Below are positions 25,845-34,505 of a DNA stretch of 64,000 nucleotides, piece by piece; position 1 is the stretch's first letter, and every line of letters begins with the position of its first letter. Below the pieces are notes generated by a model, which did no database searches, was not told the DNA's origin, and was given only the letters and a program-made list of their open reading frames with translations. The stretch covers positions 310,001-374,000 of the forward strand of contig NZ_CP051884.1 in NCBI RefSeq assembly GCF_012931845.1. Reading direction: 5' to 3'. Source of the DNA: Cellulomonas taurus (GTDB lineage Bacteria > Actinomycetota > Actinomycetes > Actinomycetales > Cellulomonadaceae). Made by a program: the position numbers and the translations under genes.

Positions 25845-26752
25845 GGTCGGGCCGCGAACCTCTCCAGCAGATCGGCGTGCCCGGAGACCACCAGCAGGTC
25901 GTTGGCGGAGATCCGGGTGTCCGGCGAGGCGTACACGAAGTCGATCCCGGGGCTCTTCACCCCGATCACGGTCACGCCGTACCGCTCGCGGATCCGCGAC
26001 TGGGCGATCGTGAAGCCCTGGGTCTCGCGCGGCGGCCGCATCTTGACCACGGTGAAGCCGTCCTCGACCTCGATGTAGTCGAGCATCTTGCCGGACACCA
26101 GGTGCGCCACCCGGGACCCGGCGTCGGCCTCCGGCAGCACCACGTGATGGGCGCCGATCCGCTGCAGGATGCGGGCGTGCTCGGCACTGATCGCCTTGGA
26201 CCAGATCTGCGGGGTGCCGATGTCCACCAGGTTGCCGGTGATCAGGACCGACGCCTCCAGGTAGGACCCGACGCCGACCACCGCCACGGAGAAGTCCCGG
26301 GCGCCCAGCTGCTCCAGTGCCTCGGGGTTGGCGGCGTCCGCCTCGACCAGCGGGATGCGCCCCGACCACTGCGCCACCAGCTCCGGGTCGCGCTCCACCG
26401 CGAGCACGTCCTGCCCGAGCCGGTCCAGGGTCGCCGCGATCGCGCTGCCGAACCGGCCCAGCCCGATCACCAGCACGCCGGAGTCGCGTCGGGGGTCCTT
26501 GCGCTTGTCCTTGCGCTCCCACGGCCGGTCGTGCGCGGTCGCCTCTTCCCGCGGTCCGCGCCCGCCCAGCCGCGCTCCACGCTCCGGCGACTCCTCGCGC
26601 TGCCGCGGCTCGGGGCGCCCGCCACCGGGGCCACGGGCGTCCCGGGGCTCACGGCCCGGTCGTCGACCGAAGGGCCCGGGTCCGGTGGGTGCGGAGTCGG
26701 AGCTCAGCTCGTCCTGGTACGGACCGTCGCCGGTCCGGGCGTTGTCATCCAA
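25841..26752 (-). CDS. TrkA/KtrA-type potassium channel regulatory subunit with long N-terminal extension
   Basis: An RCK protein of up to 303 residues. After a roughly 90-residue Pro/Arg/Gly/Glu-rich, probably disordered region comes TrkA_N with the Rossmann motif VLVIGLGRFGSA (Gly97, Gly99, Gly102), the acidic end of strand 2 (VERD), and then a TrkA_C domain (about residues 225-300, YGVTVIGVKSPGIDFVYASP). It gates the TrkH/KtrB pore by binding NAD(H) or nucleotides at the inner membrane face. The longest frame begins with TTG at 26752, overlapping the trkH stop. A GTG just before the Rossmann strand is the only good alternative, and would remove the extension. Confidence 0.87.
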   Translation of the reverse strand: MDDNARTGDGPYQDELSSDSAPTGPGPFGRRPGREPRDARGPGGGRPEPRQREESPERGARLGGRGPREEATAHDRPWERKDKRKDPRRDSGVLVIGLGRFGSAIAATLDRLGQDVLAVERDPELVAQWSGRIPLVEADAANPEALEQLGARDFSVAVVGVGSYLEASVLITGNLVDIGTPQIWSKAISAEHARILQRIGAHHVVLPEADAGSRVAHLVSGKMLDYIEVEDGFTVVKMRPPRETQGFTIAQSRIRERYGVTVIGVKSPGIDFVYASPDTRISANDLLVVSGHADLLERFAARP

Positions 26753-28124
26753 TGATCGGCCTTTCCTCGGGCAGCCGGATGACCCGACGACGACTGCGCA
26801 GCGCCAACGCCGCGGCCAGCGTCATCGTGCCGGTCCGGCCGATGAACATCAGGACGGTGAGCACGTACTTGCCCGCGTCCGGCAGGTCAGGGGTCAGTCC
26901 GGTGCTCAGCCCACACGTCGCGAAGGCGGAGATCACCTCGAACAGCACCACGTCCAGCGTCTCGCCGGGCACGATGGCCAGCAGCAGCAGGGACGCGGTC
27001 AGCACCACGGTGGCCGACACCAGGGAGACCGCGATCGCCACCTGCAACGCCTCGCGCGGGATCCGGCGACCGTAGGCCTCGACGTCCTTGTCGCCCCGGG
27101 CCTCGGCGCGGATCGCCAGCAGCATCACCGCCAGCGTGGTCACCTTGATCCCACCGGCGGTGGACGCCGAGCCGCCGCCGACGAACATCAGGGCGTCGTT
27201 CAGCAGCCAGGTGCTCTCGTGCATCGCGGCGATGTCGACGGTCGCGAAGCCGCCTGATCGCGGCATCACCCCGGCGAACAACGAGGCCAGCAGCGTCTCG
27301 TTCCAGCCCACTCCGCCCAGGGTGCGCGGATTCGTCCACTCGAAGGCGGCGACCATGAGGGTGCCGAAGGCGACCAGACCGAGGCTGGTCACAATGGTGA
27401 GCTTGGAGTGCAGGCTCCAGCGCCGCGGCCGCCGCAGCCGCTTCATCACGTTCAGGATCACCGGGAAGCCGAGCGAGCCGATGAACACGCCGATGATGAT
27501 CGGCAGCAGCATCCACCAGTCACCGGCGAACGGTCGCAGCCCCTCGGCGGTGGGCACGAAGCCCGCGTTGTTGAAGGCCGACACCGCGTAGAACAGCCCG
27601 TGCCAGGCGGCCTCGCCCCAGGAGTCGCCGACGATCCGCAACCGGGGGACCAGCACCAGCGCGATCACGACCTCGAGCAGCGTGGAGGTCACGATCACGG
27701 TGCGCAGCAGCGAGCCGACCTCGCCCAATCGGGTGGTCTTGGTCTCCGAGGTGACCAGCAGCCGCTGGGTCAGTCCGATCCGCCGCGACACGGCCAGGCC
27801 GAGGATCGACGCCAGCGTCATCACGCCGAGTCCACCGATCTTGATCGCGATCAGGATCACGACCTGCCCGGCGGTGGACCAGTAGGTCCCGGTGTCGACG
27901 GTGACCAGCCCGGTGACGCAGACCGCCGAGGTGGCTGTGAACAGTGCGTCGACGAAGGGCGCACGGTGGCCGGAGGTGGTGGCGAAGGGCAGCGACAGCA
28001 GTGCTGTGACCAGCGCGATCACCCCGGCGAACACGCCCAGTGCCAGGCGTGCGGGTGACTGGCGTGCCAGGCGGTCGACGAGTTCGCGGCCCGACCAGAG
28101 CACACCGGGCAGACCCCGTGCCAT
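26745..28124 (-). CDS. TrkH/KtrB-family potassium uptake pore protein
   Basis: A 459-residue membrane protein with four pore-loop repeats, each carrying the selectivity-filter glycine: TSAVCVTGLVTVD, VSAFNNAGFVPT, MPRSGGFATVD and ISAFATCGLSTGLT. The TM4-like hinge GGGSASTAGGIKVTT is present. It imports K+ together with the TrkA/KtrA subunit encoded next on the same strand, with eight bases overlap. ATG 28124 follows GGAGGG at five bases; a GTG at 28139 is upstream without a better site. The gene is divergent from the deacetylase-like gene. Confidence 0.95.
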   Translation of the reverse strand: MARGLPGVLWSGRELVDRLARQSPARLALGVFAGVIALVTALLSLPFATTSGHRAPFVDALFTATSAVCVTGLVTVDTGTYWSTAGQVVILIAIKIGGLGVMTLASILGLAVSRRIGLTQRLLVTSETKTTRLGEVGSLLRTVIVTSTLLEVVIALVLVPRLRIVGDSWGEAAWHGLFYAVSAFNNAGFVPTAEGLRPFAGDWWMLLPIIIGVFIGSLGFPVILNVMKRLRRPRRWSLHSKLTIVTSLGLVAFGTLMVAAFEWTNPRTLGGVGWNETLLASLFAGVMPRSGGFATVDIAAMHESTWLLNDALMFVGGGSASTAGGIKVTTLAVMLLAIRAEARGDKDVEAYGRRIPREALQVAIAVSLVSATVVLTASLLLLAIVPGETLDVVLFEVISAFATCGLSTGLTPDLPDAGKYVLTVLMFIGRTGTMTLAAALALRSRRRVIRLPEERPIIG

Positions 28125-28188
28125 CGACCCTCCGTCCACTGCTCGTCCGTCTTCCGGCGGCCAACTCTCCCACGCGCGCGGGCCCGTC

Positions 28189-28194
28189 TACGGT
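28189..28194 (+). promoter_or_regulatory. -10-like element placed for leaderless transcription
   Basis: TACGGT is followed by six bases and ATG 28201. Confidence 0.5.
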
Positions 28195-28200
28195 AGGGGC

Positions 28201-29382
28201 ATGTCGCAGCGGGTGCGCGTGGTGTGGACCCCCGAGCTGCTGGATTACGACTTCGGCCCCGGGCACCCCATGGCTCCCCTGCGGTTGGACCTCACGATCC
28301 GGCTGGCCGGGGCCCTTGGTCTGCTCGATCACGCCGATGTGCAGGTGGTGGGTGCCGAGCCCGCGTCGGACGAGCTGTTGCTGACCGTCCACGACCCGGA
28401 GTACGTCGCGGCGGTGCGCCGGGCCTCGGACGGGGGAGCCGGGGACCCTGCCCGGGGGATCGGCACCGAGGACGACCCGGTGTTCCCGGCGATGCACGAG
28501 GCGGCCGCCCGGGTGGTGACCGGCAGTCGGGACGCGGCACTGGCGGTCTGGCGTGGCGAGGTGACGCACGCGGTGAACCTGACCGGCGGGATGCACCATG
28601 CGATGCCGGGCGCCGCCTCCGGTTTCTGCGTCTACAACGACGCGGCGGTCGCGATTCGGGAGCTGCTGGCGGCGGGCGCGGAACGCGTCGCCTATGTCGA
28701 CATCGACGCCCATCACGGTGATGGGGTGCAGGCGGCGTTCTGGAACGACCCGCGGGTGCTGACCGTCTCGGTGCACGAGAGCGGCCACACCCTGTTCCCC
28801 GGCACCGGCGATCCGGTGGACATCGGTGGCCCGGCGGCGATCGGCGGAGCGGTGAACCTCGCGCTGCCGGCGCACACCGGGGACGCCGGGTGGTTGCGGG
28901 CGATCGACGCGGTGGTGCCGGAGGTGCTGCGCGCCTTCGACCCGCAGTTCCTGGTGACCCAGCACGGCTGCGACGCCCACGTCGAGGACCCGATCGCCAA
29001 CCTGGACGTGAGCGTGGACGCCGAGCGGCTGGCGACCTCGTGGCTGCATGCCCTGGCGCACGAGGTCGCGGACGGTCGCTGGCTCGCACTGGGCGGCGGT
29101 GGCTATGCCGTGGTGGACGTGGTGCCGCGCGCCTGGACGCACCTGCTGGGCGAGGCCACCCACCGCCCGGTCGATCCGGCGGCCCGGGTTCCCCGGGAGT
29201 GGCTGGACCAGGTGGTGGCGCTGTACGGCCGGGAGGCTCCCGGGTCGATGACCGACGGCGCTGACCTGCGGTGGCGGCCGTGGAGCGCCGGATTCGACCC
29301 GGACGACGCGGTGGATCGGGCCATCACCGCGACCCGGCGGGCGGCCTTCCCGGCGCTGGGGCTCGACCCCGCTGTCGACTGA
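28201..29382 (+). CDS. Histone-deacetylase-superfamily (AcuC-like) enzyme
   Basis: A 393-residue zinc amidohydrolase. The active-site elements are intact: the His pair in GGMHHAMPGAASGFCVYNDA, the metal-binding DIDAHHGDGVQAAFW, the loop SVHESGHTLFPGTGD, and TQHGCDAHVEDP with the third metal-binding Asp. Bacterial relatives remove acyl groups from proteins (AcuC deacetylates acetyl-CoA synthetase) or from polyamines; the substrate here is not predictable. No acetoin or acsA gene is nearby. The start ATG coincides with the predicted leaderless start. Confidence 0.9.
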   Translation: MSQRVRVVWTPELLDYDFGPGHPMAPLRLDLTIRLAGALGLLDHADVQVVGAEPASDELLLTVHDPEYVAAVRRASDGGAGDPARGIGTEDDPVFPAMHEAAARVVTGSRDAALAVWRGEVTHAVNLTGGMHHAMPGAASGFCVYNDAAVAIRELLAAGAERVAYVDIDAHHGDGVQAAFWNDPRVLTVSVHESGHTLFPGTGDPVDIGGPAAIGGAVNLALPAHTGDAGWLRAIDAVVPEVLRAFDPQFLVTQHGCDAHVEDPIANLDVSVDAERLATSWLHALAHEVADGRWLALGGGGYAVVDVVPRAWTHLLGEATHRPVDPAARVPREWLDQVVALYGREAPGSMTDGADLRWRPWSAGFDPDDAVDRAITATRRAAFPALGLDPAVD

Positions 29383-29404
29383 GTGAACCTCACCCGTCCC
29401 ACCT

Positions 29405-29433
29405 TTCACAGGGAACCCCCTAACCACTACAGT
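29405..29433 (+). promoter_or_regulatory. Promoter of the BldC-like gene
   Basis: TTCACA (29405-29410) and TACAGT (29428-29433) are separated by 17 bases, about 50 bases upstream of the start codon. Confidence 0.6.
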
Positions 29434-29485
29434 TGCCCCGTCCACCCACCGCACCCGACGTGCCACGACGAAATGAGCGGCCAGC

Positions 29486-29734
29486 ATGAGCGAGCAGCCC
29501 CGGCGCGTCCGGTTCCTCACCGTGGCCGAGGTCGCCGAGGCGATGCGGGTGTCGAAGATGACCGTCTACCGCCTGCTGCACTCCGGTGAGATGCCGGCGG
29601 TGCGGGTCGGTCGCTCGTTCCGGGTTCCGCAGGACGCGTTGGACCAGTACCTGGCCACGGCGCAGTTCGACGTGGAGTCGGCGGAGCAGGACGGCGGTTC
29701 CGGTGCGGCTGGTCAGCGCCGGATCTCGTCCTGA
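29486..29734 (+). CDS. BldC-like MerR-family helix-turn-helix DNA-binding protein
   Basis: An 82-residue protein consisting of a single winged helix-turn-helix: RFLTVAEVAEAMRVSKMTVY, then LLHSGEMPAVRVGRSFRVPQ and a short acidic tail. This is the excisionase/BldC type found throughout actinobacteria (mycobacterial Rv0500A is of this type), normally encoded just upstream of the bS22-type small protein, as here. BldC in Streptomyces controls the timing of development; the role in non-sporulating relatives is less clear. The start at 29486 gives the normal length. Confidence 0.9.
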   Translation: MSEQPRRVRFLTVAEVAEAMRVSKMTVYRLLHSGEMPAVRVGRSFRVPQDALDQYLATAQFDVESAEQDGGSGAAGQRRISS

Positions 29735-29909
29735 TCTTCGACCTCTGAGGCGGTCGTGGCGCGGTCACTGCGTCGGATCGACTAAGGTGGGGGCGGACTT
29801 TCCCGTGCGCGGGGGTCTCGCGGGCTTCGTCCGCGGGGCGTGCTGCGCGTCGATCGACCACAACCGGCGGACGCCCCACGCGCTCGCCACCGGAAGCGAG
29901 TGAGGACCC

Positions 29910-30008
29910 ATGGGCTCCGTCATCAAGAAGCGCCGCAAGCGCATGGCGAAGAAGAAGCACCGCAAGCTGCTGCGCAAGACGCGTCACCAGCGTCGCAACA
30001 AGAAGTGA
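29910..30008 (+). CDS. 32-residue AURKAIP1/COX24-domain ribosomal protein (bS22)
   Basis: A very short, strongly basic protein: [19 protein letters not shown] is the N-terminus, and the rest is [13 protein letters not shown]. This matches the actinobacterial bS22 protein, found in structures of the mycobacterial small ribosomal subunit near the decoding region. It is easily missed because of its length. A TAAGGT -10-like element lies at 29783-29788, so the transcript would carry a roughly 115-base leader. The BldC-like gene is upstream, as in mycobacteria. Confidence 0.93.
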   Translation: MGSVIKKRRKRMAKKKHRKLLRKTRHQRRNKK

Positions 30009-30123
30009 TCACCGCCGCCCGTTGAGGCGGCTGTGAACCGGAGGCGTCCCGTCGACCCAGGTCGGCGCGGGCGCCTTCGTCATGTCCGATTCCTGCGGTT
30101 CTCTACAACGATGTACCAAACCC

Positions 30124-30181
30124 TTGACGCCGCATGCCCCCGCTGCTTCACTCACTTCCGGCGGCTCTTCAACGTTGAAGA
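30124..30181 (+). promoter_or_regulatory. Promoter and LacI-type operator of the second sugar importer
   Basis: TCTTCAACGTTGAAGA (30166-30181) is a perfect 16-bp palindrome with the central CG typical of LacI-family operators. TTGACG (30124-30129) with TTCACT 17 bases later (30147-30152) could be the promoter, which would put the operator at about +10. The importer operon's own LacI regulator (33458) is the likely ligand. Confidence 0.65.
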
Positions 30182-30227
30182 ACCAGGCGCCTGACGCGCG
30201 CCAGCCTGCAGGTGGAGGAGGTCAACG

Positions 30228-31556
30228 GTGATCTCACCGAACAGTCAGGGCATCAGCCGGCGGTCATTGATCCGCGGCGCGATGCTCGGAGCCGGCGCCC
30301 TCGCCGGCTCGTGGGCGCTGAGTGGTTGTGGCGGATCGGCCGCCGCGACCGGGGCGACCCGGATCCAGATGTGGCACCTGTTCACCGGCGGTGACGGCGG
30401 CATCTTCCAGCAGATGCTCTCCGAGGTGCAGAACGAGGACCCCCGGCTCGCCATCGACCCGGTGGTGCTGACCTGGGGCGCTCCCTACTACACCAAGCTC
30501 ATCATGGCGTCGGTGGGTGGTCGCTCACCCGACCTGGCCGTGATGCACCTGACCCGGGTCGCCGGCTGGGTCCCCGGCGGAGTGCTCGACCCCTGGGACC
30601 TGGACCTGCTCGCCGAACACGGCGTCACCGAGGACTCGTTCCCGCCCGCACTGTGGGAGCGGGCCACCATCGACGGCCAGCTCTGGGCCGTCCCGCTCGA
30701 CTTCCACGCCTTCCTGCTGTTCTTCGACCGGGGACTCGCCGACCAGGCGGGCATCCTCGGCTCGGACGGCAAGCTGACCGGTGTCGATTCCCCGCAGGGC
30801 TTCCTGGACGCCGGACGCGCGATGGCCGAGGTCACCGGGTACGCCGGGATCGGCTACGGCTACACCGGCGACGGCTCGCAGATGTCCCGGATGCTCTGGG
30901 GCCTGTACGGCCAGACCGGCGGCGAGATCACCCTCACCCCCGGCCAGGACGCGGTGCTCGACCGGGACAAGCTGATCGAGGTCGTCACCTTCGTGCAGTC
31001 GATGCTGGACGACACGGTGGCGATCGCGAACAGCGACTACAACGCCGCCGTCGCCTCGTTCAGCACCGGCCGGGTCGGCATGTGCTTCAACGGGAACTGG
31101 GAGCTGCCGACCTTCCAGAACGCGGGGGTGGACGTCGACGCGATGCCGATGCCCACCCTGTTCGGCACCCCGGGCACCTACGGCGACTCGCACTGCTTCG
31201 TGCTGCCGCACCAGGTGAACGCCGACCCGGCCAAGCGCGACGCCGCCTACCGCACGGTGGCCGCGATGCTGAACAAGTCGCTGCTGTGGAGCCAGGGCGG
31301 ACACATCCCGGCCAACCGGACCGTCACCGAGTCGGCCGACTACCAGGCCGAGGTGCCGCAGGCGCACTACGCCTCCGCCAGCGAGAACGCCGTCTTCGAT
31401 CCGCAGGCGTGGTTCACCGGCTCCGGGTCGGACTTCCAGGCCCGGGTCGGCGAGGTGCTGCAGGCGGCATGGCTGGACAAGGGATCGCCCGAGACGGCGG
31501 TGGACGGGCTGATCGACCGCCTGAACGCCGCCCTGCAGACCAAGCCGCCGGCGTGA
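30228..31556 (+). CDS. Sugar ABC transporter substrate-binding lipoprotein (CUT1 class, Tat-type signal)
   Basis: A 442-residue extracellular solute-binding protein (family 1). The N-terminus has a twin-arginine motif (SRRSLIRG) before the hydrophobic segment and a lipobox (LSGC), so it is probably exported folded by Tat and lipidated. Binding-protein features include IQMWHLFTGGDGGIFQQML, a Trp-rich middle (DPWDLDLL, ALWERATIDGQLWAVPLD) and SFSTGRVGMCFNGNWELPTF. It resembles binding proteins for oligosaccharides or glycosides. The GTG start at 30228 follows GGAGGAGG at six bases. It is the first gene of an importer operon that lacks its own ATPase. Confidence 0.92.
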   Translation: MISPNSQGISRRSLIRGAMLGAGALAGSWALSGCGGSAAATGATRIQMWHLFTGGDGGIFQQMLSEVQNEDPRLAIDPVVLTWGAPYYTKLIMASVGGRSPDLAVMHLTRVAGWVPGGVLDPWDLDLLAEHGVTEDSFPPALWERATIDGQLWAVPLDFHAFLLFFDRGLADQAGILGSDGKLTGVDSPQGFLDAGRAMAEVTGYAGIGYGYTGDGSQMSRMLWGLYGQTGGEITLTPGQDAVLDRDKLIEVVTFVQSMLDDTVAIANSDYNAAVASFSTGRVGMCFNGNWELPTFQNAGVDVDAMPMPTLFGTPGTYGDSHCFVLPHQVNADPAKRDAAYRTVAAMLNKSLLWSQGGHIPANRTVTESADYQAEVPQAHYASASENAVFDPQAWFTGSGSDFQARVGEVLQAAWLDKGSPETAVDGLIDRLNAALQTKPPA

Positions 31557-31566
31557 GGAGACCGTG

Positions 31567-32520
31567 ATGACCACGCAGATCAATCCCACCCGCACCGGCG
31601 CCGCCGCCACCGCGCTCACCGACCCCCGTCCGCGCCGACGCCGGGGAAGGGAGGGTCGTGGCTGGCCGTTCGTGGTCCCGTTCCTGGTGATCGCCGTCCT
31701 GTTCCTGATCGTGCCCACCCTGTACGGCCTGGGCTTGAGCTTCACCGAGCAGTCGTTGATGGGCAACGGCGGCTGGGTCGGCTTCGACAACTACACCGAG
31801 GCCCTCGGTGACAGCACCATGTGGGCCACCCTCGGCCACACCATCGCCTTCACCGTGATGAGCACCGTCCCGCTGGTGCTGGTCGCGCTGGTGATGGCGC
31901 TGCTGGTCTACACCGGCCTACCCGGTCAGTGGCTGTGGCGGCTGGCCTTCTTCGCCCCGTACATGCTGCCGGTGGCGGTCGTGGTGCAGATCTGGGTCTG
32001 GCTGTTCCAGCCCGAGATCGGCTTCCTCAACTACTGGCTGGACCGGTTCGGTCTGGACAAGGTCGGCTGGCTGACCGACACCAACGTCGCGATGTGGTCG
32101 ATGGTGCTTCTCACCCTGTGGTGGACGGTCGGGTTCAACTTCCTGCTCTACCTGTCGGCGCTCCAGGCGATCCCGGACCAGATGTACGAGGCCGCCGCGC
32201 TGGACGGTGCCGGCTCCTGGCGACGACTGTTCTCGATCACGCTGCCGCAGCTCAAGGGCACCACGGTGCTGATCACGGTGTTGCAGGTGCTGGCGTCGCT
32301 GAAGGTCTTCGACCAGATGTTCATCGCCTTCAACGGCGGCTCCGGACCCGGCGGCGTGACCCGGCCGATCCTGCAGTACATCTACGACACCGGCTTCACC
32401 GGCTACCGGATGGGCTACGCCTCCGCGATGTCGTACATCTTCTTCGCCCTGATCATCGTGGTGACGCTGGTGTTCCAGCTGATCACCACCCGTCGTCGGG
32501 AGGCCGGCCGTGGCCGTTGA
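31567..32520 (+). CDS. Sugar ABC transporter permease (MalF/UgpA type)
   Basis: A 317-residue CUT1 permease with six helices. The cytoplasmic coupling motif is EAAALDGAGSWRRLFSITLP near residues 208-227. A basic N-terminus (PRPRRRRGREGR) precedes TM1. It pairs with the downstream permease to form the channel. ATG 31567 is preferred over the adjacent GTG 31564, because the AGGAG site is then six bases away. The stop overlaps the next gene by eleven bases. Confidence 0.93.
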   Translation: MTTQINPTRTGAAATALTDPRPRRRRGREGRGWPFVVPFLVIAVLFLIVPTLYGLGLSFTEQSLMGNGGWVGFDNYTEALGDSTMWATLGHTIAFTVMSTVPLVLVALVMALLVYTGLPGQWLWRLAFFAPYMLPVAVVVQIWVWLFQPEIGFLNYWLDRFGLDKVGWLTDTNVAMWSMVLLTLWWTVGFNFLLYLSALQAIPDQMYEAAALDGAGSWRRLFSITLPQLKGTTVLITVLQVLASLKVFDQMFIAFNGGSGPGGVTRPILQYIYDTGFTGYRMGYASAMSYIFFALIIVVTLVFQLITTRRREAGRGR

Positions 32521-33418
32521 TTCGATGAGACTGCGCCGCGGCTGGATCGAGCGCCGCGACGACAACCGCCGGACCCGGGCCCTGGTGCTCGGCCAGTCCA
32601 AGGTCGCCACCACCCTGGCGGTGATCATCCTGGTCGTGATGGCCGCGAGCTGGCTGCTGCCGATGCTCTGGGCGATCAGCACCAGCTTCAAGACCGAGGC
32701 GCAGGCGCAGGCCACGCCGTTGCAATGGATCCCGGACGGCGGCTTCACGCTGGCGAACTACACCACGGTGCTCTCCCGCGGTGAGGTGATGCGCTGGATG
32801 GGCAACACGCTGCTGATCGCCGGTGCCGTCACGATCCTGACCGTCGCCCTGTGCGCGCTGGCCGGCTACGGCTTCGCCCGTACTCGGTTCCGCGGCCGCA
32901 ACCTGCTGTTCGCCGGGACGATCGCGCTGATCGCCATCCCGGGACAGATCCTGATCGTGCCGCTGTTCCGCCAGATGCAGGCGATCAACGCCGTCGACAC
33001 CTACTGGGGCGTGATCCTGCCGCAGCTGGTCGCACCGGTGATGGTCTACATCTTCGCCAAGTTCTTCGCGGAGATCCCGCAGGAGCTGGAGGACGCGGCG
33101 CGGGTGGACGGTGCCGGGCACTGGCGGACGTTCTGGTCGATCGTGCTGCCGATCTCCCGGCCCATCGTGTCCGCGGTCGGGATCTTCGTGTTCATCGGGG
33201 CCTGGAACAACTTCCTCTGGCCGTTCATCGTGACCAACAACCCAGACCTGATGACCCTGCCGGTCGGACTGTCCACGGTGAAGAACGCCTACGGCACGAT
33301 CTACGCCCAGACGATGGCATCGGCCATGATCGCGGCGGCCCCGTTGATCATCCTGTTCATGCTGTTCCAGCGCCAGATCGTCAAGGCGGTGGCGACGACC
33401 GGACTCGGTGGGCGCTGA
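32510..33418 (+). CDS. Sugar ABC transporter permease (MalG/UgpE type)
   Basis: A 302-residue partner permease. TM1 lies at about residues 33-52 (VIILVVMAASWLLPMLWAIS), and the EAA-loop motif is ELEDAARVDGAGHWRTFWSI near residue 197. It completes the heterodimeric channel. There is no ATP-binding gene in the operon, as is common in actinobacteria, where a shared MsiK-like ATPase encoded elsewhere serves several CUT1 importers (established for Streptomyces; inferred here). Confidence 0.93.
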   Translation: MAVDSMRLRRGWIERRDDNRRTRALVLGQSKVATTLAVIILVVMAASWLLPMLWAISTSFKTEAQAQATPLQWIPDGGFTLANYTTVLSRGEVMRWMGNTLLIAGAVTILTVALCALAGYGFARTRFRGRNLLFAGTIALIAIPGQILIVPLFRQMQAINAVDTYWGVILPQLVAPVMVYIFAKFFAEIPQELEDAARVDGAGHWRTFWSIVLPISRPIVSAVGIFVFIGAWNNFLWPFIVTNNPDLMTLPVGLSTVKNAYGTIYAQTMASAMIAAAPLIILFMLFQRQIVKAVATTGLGGR

Positions 33419-33457
33419 TGTGCTAGAACCACGGGGGGTCGGAGCGAGGAGGCCACA

Positions 33458-34483
33458 GTGAGTGCTGCCCGACGCAGCAGCGGGGCCACCATGCACGATG
33501 TCGCCCAGCTGGCCGGGGTGTCGGTGAAGACCGTGTCCAATGTGATCAACGGCTACCCGCACATCCGCCCGGCCACCAAGTCCCGGGTCGAGGACGCGAT
33601 CAGCGAGCTCGACTACCGGGTGAACATCACCGCCCGGAGCCTGCGGCAGGGTCGGACCGGCATGATCGGTCTGGCCCTGCCGGAGCTGGGGCTGCCGTAC
33701 TTCGCCGAACTCGCCCAGACGATCATCCGGATCGCCGAGGAGCACGGGATCCTGGTGCTGATCGAGCAGACCAACGCCAACCGGGAGCGGGAGATCGAGG
33801 CGCTCGGCTCGCGGGTCCGGCACCTCACCGACGGGTTGATCTTCTCCCCGCTGGCCCTGGGCCAGGAGGACGTCGACCTCTTCGACGTGGACTTCCCGAT
33901 GGTGCTGCTCGGCGAGCGGGTGTTCGGCGGGCCGACCGATCACGTCACGATGGACAACATCGCCGCCGCCCGGGCCGCCACGGAACACCTGCTGGCCCGG
34001 GGCCGACGACGGATCGCGGTGATCGGCGCCCACCCGGGGGAGCGGATCGGCACCGCCGCCCTGCGCGTCCAGGGCTACCGGGAGGCGATGACCGCCGCCG
34101 GGATCGCCGTCGACGAGCGGCTGGTCGCCGAGGCCGGTGCCTGGCACCGCTCCACCGGTGATGCCGCGATGACCCGCCTGCTGGACGCCGGGGTGGAGAT
34201 CGACGCGGTCTTCGGCCTCAACGACGCGGTGGCGCTGGGTGCGATGCACGCCCTGCGGAGGTACGGGCGCGGCATCCCGGACGACGTCGCGGTGATCGGC
34301 TTCGACGACACGGAGGAGACCGCCTACTCGGCGCCGACCCTGACCTCGGTGGCGCCGGGCCTGGAGCAGATCGCCCGCACGGCCGTCGACTTCCTCCGTC
34401 AGCGGATCGAGGGCACCGCCCCGTCCACACCCCGGCAGGTCATCACCGACTTCTCGATCACCGAACGCCAATCCACCGGCTGA
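33458..34483 (+). CDS. LacI-family regulator of the second sugar importer
   Basis: A 341-residue regulator with a LacI helix-turn-helix (TMHDVAQLAGVSVKTVSNVI), the hinge region (YRVNITARSLRQGRTGMIG) and an effector-binding domain (FGLNDAVALGAMHALRRYG, AVIGFDDTEETAYSAPTLTS). AGGAGG lies five bases before the GTG start. It is on the same strand, 39 bases after the last permease gene, so it probably regulates that operon through the palindrome at 30166. The effector sugar is unknown. Confidence 0.9.
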   Translation: MSAARRSSGATMHDVAQLAGVSVKTVSNVINGYPHIRPATKSRVEDAISELDYRVNITARSLRQGRTGMIGLALPELGLPYFAELAQTIIRIAEEHGILVLIEQTNANREREIEALGSRVRHLTDGLIFSPLALGQEDVDLFDVDFPMVLLGERVFGGPTDHVTMDNIAAARAATEHLLARGRRRIAVIGAHPGERIGTAALRVQGYREAMTAAGIAVDERLVAEAGAWHRSTGDAAMTRLLDAGVEIDAVFGLNDAVALGAMHALRRYGRGIPDDVAVIGFDDTEETAYSAPTLTSVAPGLEQIARTAVDFLRQRIEGTAPSTPRQVITDFSITERQSTG

Positions 34484-34505
34484 GCAACCCCCGGGTTGCG
34501 CAACC

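Noticed and set aside
30020..30080. Terminator hairpin after the bS22 gene
   Set aside because: GGCGTCCCG and CGGGCGCC can pair but only with bulges and no T-run, so it was not listed as a feature.
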